Source: an uncultured Lachnospiraceae bacterium (GTDB lineage Bacteria; Bacillota; Clostridia; Lachnospirales; Lachnospiraceae). From it: 64,000 bases of DNA. The stretch spans positions 21,471 to 85,470 of the forward strand of contig CAJUCN010000015.1 of the NCBI GenBank assembly GCA_910585005.1, given 5' to 3'. The position numbers and the translations under genes are program-made. Positions 17,659 to 27,419 of the stretch are shown here, in pieces. The notes under the pieces were generated by a model, which was not told where the DNA came from, ran no database searches, and was given only the letters and a program-made list of their open reading frames with translations. Each line of letters begins with the position of its first letter. The stretch's first letter is position 1.

Positions 17659-19257
17659 TTATACATCTCCCCTGCTTTTGCGGTATCTGGCAGGCGTACA
17701 TCCTTTCAATTCGATAAACCGGTTGATAAAGTAGTCCGTATCGTGATACCCCACACTCTCTGCAACCTGGCTGATCTTTTCATCTGTTTTCAGCAGCCGC
17801 ATGGCTGCCTCATTAATTCTGTATCCGCTTAAATAATCCTTAAAAGACTGACCATAATGCTTCCTGAAAATCTGTCCCAGGTAGGCGCTGTTCACATAAT
17901 ACTTCTGGCTCAACTCCCGGAGCGTGAGATTTTCGGCATAATGTTCCCTGATCTCCTTTTCTATTTCCACAAGCACACCCCTGGACACATTTTTACGCAA
18001 TTGGATCAAATACTCCGCATACTCGCAGGCGAAACGGATAAAATGCGCCTTGCTGCCCCTTACAATGCCGGATTCTGAAACATTTTCACTGATATAGAGC
18101 ATAACCTCCTCCTGATTTACCGATTCATCCTGCTCTACCGCCAAATGGATCAACTGGAAAAGAAGATAATTGGTATTCATGGAAACAATATCTTTGGTCA
18201 TGCCCATGACCTCCATCTCATGAAACAAATCCGTTACGCTGTTCCCTATCTCCCCTTTGTCGTTATGTTCCACCGCACTGATCAGCCTGTCAAGATTTTG
18301 CTTACACAAAAGGACTCTCTGCTGGTTTACCTGTAGTTCATCTTCATAAAAATAGATACTCTGAGAACCGTGAAAACTTTTAAAGGAACGCAGCATACAT
18401 GCGGAACTATATGACCTGGAGATTCTGGCAATATGATCCACGGGCTTCCCAACCAATAATACTATCGGCACATTGAACCCCCCCATATTTGCATTTTTGT
18501 GCAATTTTACCAAAAACGATTCATCCGTCATTTCCCTTTCTATTGCCATATAATCACAATACAAAAAACCGATCTCATAGTCTTCCTCATAGCCCAGGAT
18601 ACTTTCAAAGCAATGATCCCCATCCGCCCCAAGAAACTGCCTGCAGCTTTCAAACAGCCTTTTACGCATTGTCATAAGTTCCCCGTCTTCCATCTCTTCA
18701 AGAGCTGCCATATTGGCAAAACTGATATGTACATAGCGTATTTCTTTAGAGAGCTTTAGCTTTTCTGAGATAAAATCCAGATTCGCCTGATCAAACTGTC
18801 CGCCCAAAAGAGACGCAAGATTTTGAGTCATATAATCCAGTTCCATTTTTTTGTAATCCGCTTCTTTCCTCTCCACCCGCTCTTTTTGTTTTGAAACTCT
18901 GGAAAGCGTCTGGAGCAGAACGTCTTTTCCCACAGGCTTTAAAATATAATCCATGCAGGCATTGCGGATCGCCTTCTGGGCATACTGAAAATCATTATAT
19001 CCGCTCAGAACCACGAAATCCGCATCGGAAACCTGTTCTTCCCTGATTGTCTGCAAAAGTTCCAAACCTGTCATAGAAGGCATTTGGATATCCGCTATGA
19101 TCAGGTCTACCTGGTTTTGTCTTAAATATTCCAGGGCCTCGAGACCATTAGACGCCATCTTCACAATCTCAAACCCCTCCGCTTCCCAATCCACAAGCAC
19201 AGAAAGCCCTTGCAAAATAAAAGGCTCGTCATCCGCCAGCAATACCTTTCTTTTCAC
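17659..19257 (-). CDS. AraC-type response regulator (YesN family)
   Basis: A two-component DNA-binding regulator. The N-terminal receiver domain (about 1-120) has the acidic pair DD at 9-10, the phosphoacceptor Asp56 in ADIQMPSMTG and the Lys in LKPVGKD near 106. A long middle region of about 300 residues with no recognised domain follows, then a C-terminal AraC double helix-turn-helix (about 430-532, with YFINRFIELKGCTPARYRK). Start GTG at 19257 is chosen over the TTG one codon earlier because AGGTGGGG precedes it. Such regulators usually pair with a YesM-type sensor kinase and sugar ABC transporter; neither is adjacent, so this is an orphan here. Confidence 0.9.
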   Translation of the reverse strand: MKRKVLLADDEPFILQGLSVLVDWEAEGFEIVKMASNGLEALEYLRQNQVDLIIADIQMPSMTGLELLQTIREEQVSDADFVVLSGYNDFQYAQKAIRNACMDYILKPVGKDVLLQTLSRVSKQKERVERKEADYKKMELDYMTQNLASLLGGQFDQANLDFISEKLKLSKEIRYVHISFANMAALEEMEDGELMTMRKRLFESCRQFLGADGDHCFESILGYEEDYEIGFLYCDYMAIEREMTDESFLVKLHKNANMGGFNVPIVLLVGKPVDHIARISRSYSSACMLRSFKSFHGSQSIYFYEDELQVNQQRVLLCKQNLDRLISAVEHNDKGEIGNSVTDLFHEMEVMGMTKDIVSMNTNYLLFQLIHLAVEQDESVNQEEVMLYISENVSESGIVRGSKAHFIRFACEYAEYLIQLRKNVSRGVLVEIEKEIREHYAENLTLRELSQKYYVNSAYLGQIFRKHYGQSFKDYLSGYRINEAAMRLLKTDEKISQVAESVGYHDTDYFINRFIELKGCTPARYRKSRGDV

Positions 19258-19301
19258 CAAACCCCACCTACCCCTTTCTGCTTTCTCTTAAGTATCATTC
19301 C

Positions 19302-19340
19302 AAAAAGAGTCCCTCAAGCAGCACAGCCTGCCCTGGGGAC
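19302..19340 (-). terminator. Terminator after the HAD / acidic-protein genes
   Basis: GTCCC (19309-19313) pairs with GGGAC (19336-19340) with further CAG/CTG pairing inside, followed on the minus strand by CTCTTTTTGG. Confidence 0.6.
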
Positions 19341-19363
19341 CCTGCATTTCACCAGACGGACTT

Positions 19364-19630
19364 TTATCCTTCTACGATCAGATACCGCCCATCTCCCACA
19401 TCAAACACTTCATCGGCCTCAAGGATCTCGTCCCCTTTAGCTCCGTCCACATCGATTCCTTCTTCCTCAAAGAAATCCCATACTTCGCGGACTGAATGGA
19501 CTACCACTGCCAGACATTCTTCCAGGAATGCCTCTGCTTCCTCAAGACTGGAAACAACATCTTCTTCTGGAAACAACTGGCTTTGATTGTCCAGAAAGCA
19601 CTGCAATACAGCATCGTCAAATTCATGCAT
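19364..19630 (-). CDS. Small acidic conserved protein of unknown function
   Basis: 88 residues, very rich in Glu, Asp and Val. The start at 19630 is set by AAAGGAGGTG about 6 nt upstream. It ends with the motif DGRYLIVEG and contains EEAEAFLEECLAVVV. I have the impression of similar small proteins in Lachnospiraceae, sometimes labelled glyoxalase by automatic pipelines, but no glyoxalase motifs can be seen. It overlaps the stop of the HAD phosphatase by 8 bp and is probably co-translated with it. Confidence 0.7.
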   Translation of the reverse strand: MHEFDDAVLQCFLDNQSQLFPEEDVVSSLEEAEAFLEECLAVVVHSVREVWDFFEEEGIDVDGAKGDEILEADEVFDVGDGRYLIVEG

Positions 19631-20426
19631 GAAAAAGCACCTCCTTTCGTATGATCTGATAAACACCCTTTTGTCTCCATCCGGGACAAATACCGCCTGC
19701 CGCCTGCTTCACAACATCCACCGCAGTATCCACGGCATAGCTGTAACCTGCTGCCTGCATCATTCCAATATCATTGTCATTGTCACCAAATGCCATCGTC
19801 TCCTGTCTGCAGATCCCCAGATAGTCCTCCAAACACTTAAGGCCTTTTCCCTTATCTACACTGCTGTCCATAAAGTCCACCCATTCTTCTCCCGCCATGC
19901 AGGCTTTGACCTTATCCTCCCATTTCGGGATAAAAACCTCTTCCCCCAGGTTTCTGATACTGCCCTTTTTGTATACGGCAAGCTTTATGATCATTTCGTC
20001 TTGGGCAAGCACATCTTCCACAAGACGAAACGCATTGTGATAACCGTAAGTGATCAAATCAAGAAACTCTTTATTCCGGCTTTCCACCAAGCTTCCGTTT
20101 GGCGTAGAAACAATCGTTTCACATTCCCCATAGTAGGGGCGGAGCATCCGTAAGATTCCCTCCACATGTTCTCTTTTCATGGGTGTAACCGAAATATTCC
20201 GATCCTGATAACGGATATGTGCGCCATTTTCCGCTATATAAGCAATGTCGTCCGCCACATCCCGAAACACGTTCCGAAGGCTCTCATATTGTCTTCCGCT
20301 GGCCGCACAAAATAGGATCCCTTTTTCTTTCAATTCTTTAATCGCACTTACCATCTCCGGGTACAGATCCGGCGTAGAATCCTGGATCAGCGTCCCGTCC
20401 ACATCCGATGCAATCAGCTTAATCAT
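19623..20426 (-). CDS. Cof-type HAD phosphatase
   Basis: A haloacid dehalogenase hydrolase of the Cof/YidA subfamily, acting on sugar phosphates or flavin/cofactor phosphates. The 267 residues carry motif I SDVDGTLI (residues 7-14), motif II SGR near 44, Lys in VDKGKGL (about 197) and motif IV GDNDNDIGMM (about 222). The C2 cap lies between. It follows maf with an 8 bp overlap. Confidence 0.9.
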   Translation of the reverse strand: MIKLIASDVDGTLIQDSTPDLYPEMVSAIKELKEKGILFCAASGRQYESLRNVFRDVADDIAYIAENGAHIRYQDRNISVTPMKREHVEGILRMLRPYYGECETIVSTPNGSLVESRNKEFLDLITYGYHNAFRLVEDVLAQDEMIIKLAVYKKGSIRNLGEEVFIPKWEDKVKACMAGEEWVDFMDSSVDKGKGLKCLEDYLGICRQETMAFGDNDNDIGMMQAAGYSYAVDTAVDVVKQAAGGICPGWRQKGVYQIIRKEVLFHA

Positions 20427-21045
20427 CTTCCTTCATACCTTTCCTGTTCTCGATCTTCTTTAGTTCCTGATACAGCCGCCCTACCGGAAGCCCTACCACA
20501 TTATTGTAATCCCCCGATATGCCCTGGATCCATGCGGCACACCTGCCCTGGATTCCATAAGCCCCCGCTTTATCCATAGGCTCCCCGGTTGCAATATAAG
20601 TCCTGATCTCTTCTTTACTCATCGGATACATGGCCACGGAAGACTTCTCCACAAATGACCTGCTCTTTGTGATCCACTTCCCGTCCTCATCATTTTCCTG
20701 CCAGACCAGAGTCACGCCCGTATAAACCTGATGGGTATTTCCCTGTAACAAAGTAAGCATCCTATCCGCTTCCTTCTCATCTGAAGGTTTCCCAAGTACC
20801 CTTCCTTTAAAGGCGACTAAGGTATCCGCGCCAATGACTAAAATCTTTTTTTGCTTATCCCCCAAAAATTCCTGAAAGACGGGAAATGCCTTGCCGCGGG
20901 AAAGTTCCTTCACCATTTGCTCCGGTTCCTGTTCCCGGCAGATCTCTTCTTTCATGCAGGGGCAAATATGAAATTCTATACCGATCTGTGTCAGCAGTTC
21001 CCTCCTTCTTGGGGAGGCGCTTGCAAGAATAATCTCTTTATTCAT
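20419..21045 (-). CDS. maf: Maf-family nucleoside triphosphate pyrophosphatase
   Basis: Hydrolyses non-canonical or selected NTPs (dTTP/UTP type) to monophosphates as housekeeping. With the start at 21045 it has 208 residues, beginning NKEIILASASPRRRELL, the family signature. GADTLVAFKGRVLGKP (about 77-92) is the second conserved block. Its start overlaps the ppk stop (ATGAATAA) and no separate ribosome site is seen, so translation is probably coupled to ppk. The frame extends to 21138 inside ppk but that part has no family support. Confidence 0.92.
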   Translation of the reverse strand: MNKEIILASASPRRRELLTQIGIEFHICPCMKEEICREQEPEQMVKELSRGKAFPVFQEFLGDKQKKILVIGADTLVAFKGRVLGKPSDEKEADRMLTLLQGNTHQVYTGVTLVWQENDEDGKWITKSRSFVEKSSVAMYPMSKEEIRTYIATGEPMDKAGAYGIQGRCAAWIQGISGDYNNVVGLPVGRLYQELKKIENRKGMKEDD

Positions 21046-23167
21046 GATGTGTTTCGGGAATGAAGACCCGGCGCTGGGTTGCTTCGCTTTTGTCCTTGGC
21101 GGCCTGTATGGCACGGCGTCCAAACTCCTGCTGGGCATTTACGCTCTCTTTCCCTCTCCTGTCCACTTTTTCATAGCTCCCGTCAGACTTAAGAACATGG
21201 GCCTTTACCGTATCTTTCAACTGCGTACTTAAAATATCCATCAGCTTTTTTTGCAGTTCCGGCTTTTCGACAGGGAACATGATCTCTACCCGGCGTTCCA
21301 AATTTCTGGGCATCCAGTCTGCACTGGCACAATAATACTCCTGTTTCCCGTCGTTTTCAAAATAAAATATCCTGCAATGTTCCAGGAAATTGCCCACAAT
21401 GGAACGCACCGTAATCTTATCCCCAATTCCGGGGAGTCCTGTCTTTAGACAGCAGATTCCCCGCACAATCAGCTCGATCTTTACCCCGGCAGCTCCTGCC
21501 TCGTAAAGGGCTTCTATAATATCCTTATCACACAAACTATTGACTTTAGCAATGATATGGCCGCCCCGTCCTGCCAGGGCATTTTCTTTTTCCCTTCCGA
21601 TCAGATGCAAAAAACGATCCTTTAACCAAAGGGGCGCAAGGGAAAGTTTATTCCATAACAGCGGCTCTGAATAACCGGAAAGCATGTTAAAGACTGCCGT
21701 GGCATCCTCTCCAATAGAAGACGAACAAGTGAAAAGCCCCACATCCGTATACAGCTTTGCCGTAGAATCGTTATAATTCCCTGTCCCAAGATGGACGTAA
21801 CGGCGGATACCGTCTTCCTCCCGTCTTACCACCAACGTAATCTTACTATGGGTTTTTAGTCCCACCAGCCCATAGATCACATGACAGCCTGCCTTCTCCA
21901 GCATTTTCGCCCACACGATGTTATTTTCTTCATCAAACCTGGCCTTTAATTCCACCAGAACGGAAACCTGTTTCCCATTTTCCGCCGCTTGTGCAAGAGC
22001 TGCAATAATGGGGGAATTTCCACTGACACGATACAAGGTCTGTTTTATGGCAAGCACATCTTTATCCTTTGCCGCCTGCCTGATAAAGTCCACCACCGGC
22101 AAGAAAGTCTCATAAGGATGATGCAGCAAGATATCTTCTTTCCTGATCTGCTCAAAAATATCACAGTCCACAGGAAGCTCCGGCACCGGCTGAGGCGGGG
22201 CATATCCCTTTTCCTTCAAGCGCTCAAATCCCGGAAGATCATACATCTTCATAAGAAATGTGAGATCCAAAGGACCTCCAATCCGATAAATGTCCTCGTC
22301 GGGTATCATAAGTTCTTTCTTGATAATAGCAAGAAGCCTTTCATCGATCCCCTGTTCCACCTCAAGACGGATCGCCTGTCCCCGCTGCCGCTTCTTCAAC
22401 TGCTTTTCCATTTCTTTTAACAGATCCTCCGCTTCATCCTCTTCAAAGGAAAAATCGGCATTTCTCATGATCCGGAAAGGATAAGAACATACGATATCGT
22501 AATTAAGGAAGAGTTTTTGGATGTTCCTCTCGATTACTTCCTCAAGCAAAATAACCACTTTTTCCTGTTCCTGGTCAGAGGGGATCTTGACAATCCTGGG
22601 TAGCACACTAGGCACCTGCACCGTGGCAAATTCCAGTTCTCCATCTCCGTTTTTCTTCGTTACCAAAGCGCCAATGTTTAAGGATTTATTGCGGATCAGC
22701 GGAAAAGGCCTTGAAGAATCCACTGCCATTGGAGTTAGTACCGGATATATATTTTCTTCGTAATATTGGTCTACATAGACTGCTTCTTTTTCCGTGAGTT
22801 TTTCATGTTTTTCAATCACCCGAAGGCCATTTTGCAAAAGCAGAGGTAAAAGGGAACGGTTGTAGGCTGCATACTGTGCCTCCACCAGTTCATGAGTCGC
22901 CTTGTTTACTTCTTTTAGCTGCTTTATAGGGGTAAGCCCTGCTATATCAGGTTTATCGTAGCCGGCGTTTATCATATCCTTTAAGGATGCCACCCGCACC
23001 ATAAAGAATTCATCCAGATTAGATGCACTGATACTCAAAAATTTTAATCTTTCAAATAGTGGATTTTGTTTGTCCCGCGCTTCGCTTAAAATCCGCTCAT
23101 CAAAAAGCAGCCAGCTTAATTCCCTGTTACTATAAAACCCGGGATCATCATATCCAGATTTACCCAT
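21038..23167 (-). CDS. ppk: Polyphosphate kinase 1
   Basis: Makes inorganic polyphosphate from ATP, with phosphohistidine chemistry. The 709 residues span the N, head and two C domains: NRELSWLLFDERIL (about 14-27) near the N-terminus, YRVSGNSPIIAALAQAAENGK (about 370-390), GLKTHSKITLVVRRE containing the likely phosphorylated His, then YVHLGTGNYNDSTAKLYTD and SADWMPRNLERRVE. CGGAGG precedes the ATG. It lies directly after ppx, so synthesis and breakdown of polyphosphate are encoded together. Confidence 0.96.
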   Translation of the reverse strand: MGKSGYDDPGFYSNRELSWLLFDERILSEARDKQNPLFERLKFLSISASNLDEFFMVRVASLKDMINAGYDKPDIAGLTPIKQLKEVNKATHELVEAQYAAYNRSLLPLLLQNGLRVIEKHEKLTEKEAVYVDQYYEENIYPVLTPMAVDSSRPFPLIRNKSLNIGALVTKKNGDGELEFATVQVPSVLPRIVKIPSDQEQEKVVILLEEVIERNIQKLFLNYDIVCSYPFRIMRNADFSFEEDEAEDLLKEMEKQLKKRQRGQAIRLEVEQGIDERLLAIIKKELMIPDEDIYRIGGPLDLTFLMKMYDLPGFERLKEKGYAPPQPVPELPVDCDIFEQIRKEDILLHHPYETFLPVVDFIRQAAKDKDVLAIKQTLYRVSGNSPIIAALAQAAENGKQVSVLVELKARFDEENNIVWAKMLEKAGCHVIYGLVGLKTHSKITLVVRREEDGIRRYVHLGTGNYNDSTAKLYTDVGLFTCSSSIGEDATAVFNMLSGYSEPLLWNKLSLAPLWLKDRFLHLIGREKENALAGRGGHIIAKVNSLCDKDIIEALYEAGAAGVKIELIVRGICCLKTGLPGIGDKITVRSIVGNFLEHCRIFYFENDGKQEYYCASADWMPRNLERRVEIMFPVEKPELQKKLMDILSTQLKDTVKAHVLKSDGSYEKVDRRGKESVNAQQEFGRRAIQAAKDKSEATQRRVFIPETHHE

Positions 23168-23182
23168 GTCTATATCCTCCGC

Positions 23183-24727
23183 CTAAATTGTTCTCTTTTG
23201 CCTGATTACAGGACGCACACTATATACTTCCTCAAAAAACATGGCGCTTGCGCCAAACAACCCCTTTTCCAACGTAATATCATCATTGGTATCCACTGTG
23301 ATAATAAGCTGTCCATCCTTCAGGGCAGTCTTTACATTCTTAAATTTTTGTTTATGACTTCTATCCAGCCCGTTTGCAAGGCGCAGAATCGCCGTAAGTT
23401 TAGCCATTTTTAAATAGGAGGCCTGATCCGTCACTCCATACCGGCTCATCTCCTCAAAATACTCAAATTCCATGTGATTATATTTTACCACATTAGCCAC
23501 GATCTGTCGTTCCATATGGGACAGGCCGATCACTTCTGTGGACATGATAATGTTATAGGAGCATTCCGCAAGATTCGTCATGCTGATATACTTCCCACAG
23601 TCATGGAGGATGGTGGACAACTGCAAAAGAAGCCTTTCCCGATTGCCCAGGCCATGGATCTTTTTCATACTGTCAAAAATCGTCAGTGCAATCTGCTCTA
23701 ACGTTTCACTGCGTTTTTTACTCCCCCGGTACCGCTTGCTGATATTATGGGCACAGGCAATAATATCCTGTTCAAAATCATGCGTAGATACCATAATCTT
23801 ATTCTTTTGGGCGTATTCATATGCAATCCCGTCACACAAGGTAACGCCTGGCGCCCAAATAAGTTCCGCCCCCATAATCTCCATGATCCGTTTGGTCATG
23901 ATCAGCGCAATATACATAAGCGGCATCGTCTCCTCCGGCATATCCCACCTTTTGGCAAGCTCAGAAAGGCTCTCCTTATGGTATACATCCCTGAACTTCT
24001 CAAACAATTCCGCCCCGGCGTACCCGGTCATCTCATTATTAATGCTCTTTTTTCGGAGGAGCGTGGAAATATAGTCGTCTACAATAATAATATTTTTAAT
24101 CTCCCGGTCCTTCAAATATAATTTTTTGTATACCGCCATCTGTGCATTGATGATTTCATCCAGAAAATTCTCATACTGCCTGATGCTGGCATTTAAATGT
24201 GCAAGATTATCCCTAAGGCGCAAAACCCCCAGTTTCATATTTTGGGTAGACACCAGGGTATCTTTATCAAACAGGGATATCTGGATACTTCCACCCCCAA
24301 TGTCAACGATGGCTGTCCCATTTTCAATGATTTTTAAAAATCCTTCCCCCTGGAATGCAATTGACTTATAGTCCAAAAAACGCTGTTCCGAATTGCTCAG
24401 CACTTCTATGTGTATCCCCGTTCTTTGTTGGATCTGATCCAACAGGATAATGGTATTTTCGGTTTCCCTGACCGCACTTGTGCCATACGCCACATAATCC
24501 GATACCTGATAGGCTTTCATGATCCCGGAAAACTCCCGCAAAACCCTGCAAAGTTCTTCCGCCCGCTGATAGCTCAGTTTTCCGGTGGTATAACTCTCTG
24601 TCCCCATATCAATACTATGGCGTATATGATCAATCTCCTTCATCCCACGGGTTCTGGATACTTCAAAGATCTTCATGGCCAGCTCATAAGAGCCTACATC
24701 AATTGCTGCAAATGTTTTGACTGCCAT
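23183..24727 (-). CDS. ppx: Exopolyphosphatase (Ppx/GppA) with C-terminal HD domain
   Basis: Cleaves polyphosphate from the ends, or pppGpp in GppA-type members. The 514 residues have the actin-like fold with AAIDVGSYELAMKIFE (about 7-22) and the phosphate loop IVDIGGGSIQISLFD (about 143-157), then an HD-type domain (about 320-490) with HDCGKYIS and LAECSYNIIM. It is 15 bp upstream of ppk. Substrate choice cannot be settled from sequence. Confidence 0.9.
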   Translation of the reverse strand: MAVKTFAAIDVGSYELAMKIFEVSRTRGMKEIDHIRHSIDMGTESYTTGKLSYQRAEELCRVLREFSGIMKAYQVSDYVAYGTSAVRETENTIILLDQIQQRTGIHIEVLSNSEQRFLDYKSIAFQGEGFLKIIENGTAIVDIGGGSIQISLFDKDTLVSTQNMKLGVLRLRDNLAHLNASIRQYENFLDEIINAQMAVYKKLYLKDREIKNIIIVDDYISTLLRKKSINNEMTGYAGAELFEKFRDVYHKESLSELAKRWDMPEETMPLMYIALIMTKRIMEIMGAELIWAPGVTLCDGIAYEYAQKNKIMVSTHDFEQDIIACAHNISKRYRGSKKRSETLEQIALTIFDSMKKIHGLGNRERLLLQLSTILHDCGKYISMTNLAECSYNIIMSTEVIGLSHMERQIVANVVKYNHMEFEYFEEMSRYGVTDQASYLKMAKLTAILRLANGLDRSHKQKFKNVKTALKDGQLIITVDTNDDITLEKGLFGASAMFFEEVYSVRPVIRQKRTI

Positions 24728-24745
24728 TTCCCGCTCATACTCCTT

Positions 24746-26059
24746 TCATCCATTCCCTGTATTGGTTCCTGTCAGATAATCAATAAACTGCTGGGCGCAC
24801 CTGCCGGAAAGCCCGCCATGTGCAAGTTCCCACTTTCCTGCCTCCTGTAAGAGCGTATCTGCCGGCAGTTCCACATGGTAACGCTCCGCCAATACGGTTA
24901 CGATATTCTGGAATTCTTTCTTATCCGGCGCCGCAAAATAAATCGTAACTCCAAACCTTGCCGCCAGGGAAAGCTTTTCCTGTACCGTATCTCCTGCATG
25001 AAGGTGATCTCTCCGGTCTTCTTTGTCAGAAAACTTTTCCCGGATCAGATGCCGGCGGTTTGATGTCGCGTAGATCAGCACATTATCCGGCTTTCGCTCA
25101 AGCCCTCCCTCAATCACTGCTTTCAAGTACTTATATTCTATCTCAAAGTCTTCAAAACTTAAATCGTCCATATAAATAATAAATTTATAATTCCTGTTTT
25201 TGATCTGGGAGATTACATCATTCAAATCCTTAAACTGGTGTTTGTATACCTCAATGATACGAAGCCCCTTTTCATAATATTCGTTGGCGATTGCCTTAAT
25301 GCTGGAAGATTTGCCTGTCCCGGCATCTCCAAAAAGCAGGCAGTTATTTGCCTTCCTTCCCTTTACAAACGCCTCCGTATTTTCCACCAGCTTACGCTTA
25401 GGGATCTCATACCCCACCAGGTCATCCAGACGCACATGGGCAATCTTCGGAATGGGCACAATCTGCACTCCCTGTTCGCTATGTGCAATCCGAAAGGCTT
25501 TGTGAAGGCCAAACTTCCCCACTCCGTAATCCCGGTAAAATTCCGTCAAAGTATCCTTCATCTCTCCAGGCGTATGGTCTTTGGTAAATTTTACTGCCAA
25601 CTGGCAAATCCGTTCCCGGATCCGGCTATTATATACCTTACTTTCGCTGTCACTGCTCGTATAATCCGTGATAAGATCAAACCCGTCGATCCCAAGCTCC
25701 TTTACCAGATCCGAAAAATCGTAATCAAACAATTCTTTAAAAATAACGATGTCATGAAGCGCTGCCTTGTTAATACTTCCCTCCACAGCTCCCCGGATCT
25801 CACAGGCCCTTGAGTAACTGTTCTCATTGTTTACCAAAAGATCGGAAAGGAAACAATGCCACAGATTCCCGTAAAACCCATAATTTCCTGCAAGTTCCAA
25901 GAGACAATGCATGCAGCGGTACATAACTTCCGCCATTTTCTCCCCATCGGCCCGCTCTCCTAACCCGCCGCACATCAGGGATGTCATATCATGTAAAAGC
26001 TTTTCATCCCTTTCTTCAAAATTTCTATATATGATCAGTTCCTGTTCTCTTGTCTTCAT
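24746..26059 (-). CDS. DUF815 AAA+ ATPase
   Basis: A P-loop ATPase family of unknown function. The 437 residues have an N-terminal helical half (1-200) without a known motif and a AAA+ core: LLFGDAGTGKSSS (Walker A, 241-253), FIIYMDDLSFEDFE (Walker B, 293-306), sensor-like ATSNRRHLIREKFSD and a sensor-2-like GLSGRCAQQF near the C-terminus. It is upstream of and close to ppx-ppk (18 bp), suggesting shared transcription. Confidence 0.88.
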   Translation of the reverse strand: MKTREQELIIYRNFEERDEKLLHDMTSLMCGGLGERADGEKMAEVMYRCMHCLLELAGNYGFYGNLWHCFLSDLLVNNENSYSRACEIRGAVEGSINKAALHDIVIFKELFDYDFSDLVKELGIDGFDLITDYTSSDSESKVYNSRIRERICQLAVKFTKDHTPGEMKDTLTEFYRDYGVGKFGLHKAFRIAHSEQGVQIVPIPKIAHVRLDDLVGYEIPKRKLVENTEAFVKGRKANNCLLFGDAGTGKSSSIKAIANEYYEKGLRIIEVYKHQFKDLNDVISQIKNRNYKFIIYMDDLSFEDFEIEYKYLKAVIEGGLERKPDNVLIYATSNRRHLIREKFSDKEDRRDHLHAGDTVQEKLSLAARFGVTIYFAAPDKKEFQNIVTVLAERYHVELPADTLLQEAGKWELAHGGLSGRCAQQFIDYLTGTNTGNG

Positions 26060-26077
26060 CCTTTTCCTTGCCAGCCT

Positions 26078-27202
26078 TTAATAATTTCCAAGAATTCTCA
26101 TGTTCCTTGCCTCTTCCCGAAGTCCGCGAAGGGCATTTTTCACAGAACTGTCAGAAAGATTCCCATCAAAATCTATAAAGAACCGGTACTCCCAGTTCCT
26201 ATCCTCAATGGGTCTGCTCTCAATCCGATTCATATTCAGGTTATTGTATATAAAATGAGAAAGCATATGGTAAAGGGAACCGCTTTCATGAGGGACTTCA
26301 AAACAAATGCTCACCTTTTTGGCATCCGTACGGAATATTTTCTGGTTCGTTACTATGATAAACCGGGTGGAATTGGTACTGGACTGATTAACCCCTTTCT
26401 TTAATATCTCCAGCCCATAGAGTTTGGCGGCATATTCCCCTGCAATGGCAGCCTGATTCCGGTTCTTGTCTTGGGATACTTTTTTTGCCGCAAAGGCATT
26501 GTTCTGCATACTGACCTGCTGCCAAGGATATTGGTTTAAAAATCTTGCCGACTGCATCAATGACTGGGGATGGGAATACACTGTCCTGATATCAGAGAGA
26601 TCTGTCCCAGGTACAGCCATCAGACAGTGCTCTATCTGAATGATCTGTTCCCCTACAATATAATTCTCAAATTCCGCTAACAAATCATAGATTTCACTGA
26701 CGATCCCGGCGGTGGAATTTTCAATAGGGAGCACTGCAAAATCCGCGCTGCCCTCATCAATCGCGTTCATAGCATCCCGGAAAGATTCCACATGGAAACT
26801 ATTTACCTGCTCCCCAAAATACCGTATCATGGCCGCCTGGGAATAAGCCCCTTCCGCTCCCTGAAAAACCACCCTTACATTTCCATTCACCAGATTATCC
26901 ACACCGATAAAAGGCAGTTTCCCAATACTTCCATGCTCTGCAAGCAGACGATACTGTAATTTCCGGCTCATAGACATGATCTGCTCAAACAGTTCCCCGA
27001 TTCCATGACTGTTAAACTCGTTATGGGTAAGCGCTTTGACCTTTCGCAGCTTTTCTTCTTCCCGGGCTTTGTCAAAAACCTTCTTCCCGGTTTTAATCTT
27101 ATATTCCGCCACCTGAGAGGAAATCTCCATCCTCTTCTCATAAAGTTCCACAATCTGGGAATCAATCACGTCAATCTGTCTTCTTAAATCCGTTAAGTCC
27201 AT
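26078..27202 (-). CDS. pheA: Chorismate mutase / prephenate dehydratase (P-protein)
   Basis: Two steps of phenylalanine synthesis in one polypeptide. The 374 residues contain an AroQ-type chorismate mutase (1-88; LRRQIDVIDSQIVELYEKR), a prephenate dehydratase (about 108-285) with GAEGAYSQAA, PIENSTAGIV and the catalytic TNSTRFIIV, and a C-terminal ACT domain (about 297-370) with ESGSLYHMLS for feedback control by phenylalanine. A short gap separates it from the DUF815 gene downstream. Confidence 0.96.
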   Translation of the reverse strand: MDLTDLRRQIDVIDSQIVELYEKRMEISSQVAEYKIKTGKKVFDKAREEEKLRKVKALTHNEFNSHGIGELFEQIMSMSRKLQYRLLAEHGSIGKLPFIGVDNLVNGNVRVVFQGAEGAYSQAAMIRYFGEQVNSFHVESFRDAMNAIDEGSADFAVLPIENSTAGIVSEIYDLLAEFENYIVGEQIIQIEHCLMAVPGTDLSDIRTVYSHPQSLMQSARFLNQYPWQQVSMQNNAFAAKKVSQDKNRNQAAIAGEYAAKLYGLEILKKGVNQSSTNSTRFIIVTNQKIFRTDAKKVSICFEVPHESGSLYHMLSHFIYNNLNMNRIESRPIEDRNWEYRFFIDFDGNLSDSSVKNALRGLREEARNMRILGNY

Positions 27203-27244
27203 CTCTATCCCTTCCTTGCATGTCCTGCTCTTGGTATTGCTCTT

Positions 27245-27273
27245 ATTTTATATCAAAAACAGCCGCTTATCAA
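27245..27273 (-). promoter_or_regulatory. Promoter of pheA
   Basis: TTGATA (27273-27268), 17 bp, TAAAAT (27250-27245), about 45 bp before the start codon. Confidence 0.6.
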
Positions 27274-27307
27274 GAAAAAACCGGACGTAAAAAAATTAGG
27301 GATTTAG

Positions 27308-27336
27308 TTGCACTGCAATTCCTCCTTTATTATAAT
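27308..27336 (+). promoter_or_regulatory. Promoter of the DUF5050 gene
   Basis: TTGCAC (27308-27313), 17 bp, TATAAT (27331-27336). The 77-nt leader holds an 8 bp stem (27347-27354 with 27384-27391) enclosing a 29-nt loop. Confidence 0.65.
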
Positions 27337-27419
27337 AGAAGAATAGTCCGGCGGCCTGTTTCCTAAAAACTGCTCTGTGGTTTCCGCCGGATATAATACG
27401 AAGATCGAAGGAGCCTCCT

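Noticed and set aside
19364..19630. Glyoxalase assignment for the small acidic protein
   Set aside because: No metal-binding or fold motifs of glyoxalases are visible in 88 residues.
27392..27397. A second TATAAT ahead of the DUF5050 gene
   Set aside because: No -35 element lies at 16-18 bp upstream; the promoter at 27308-27336 is much better.
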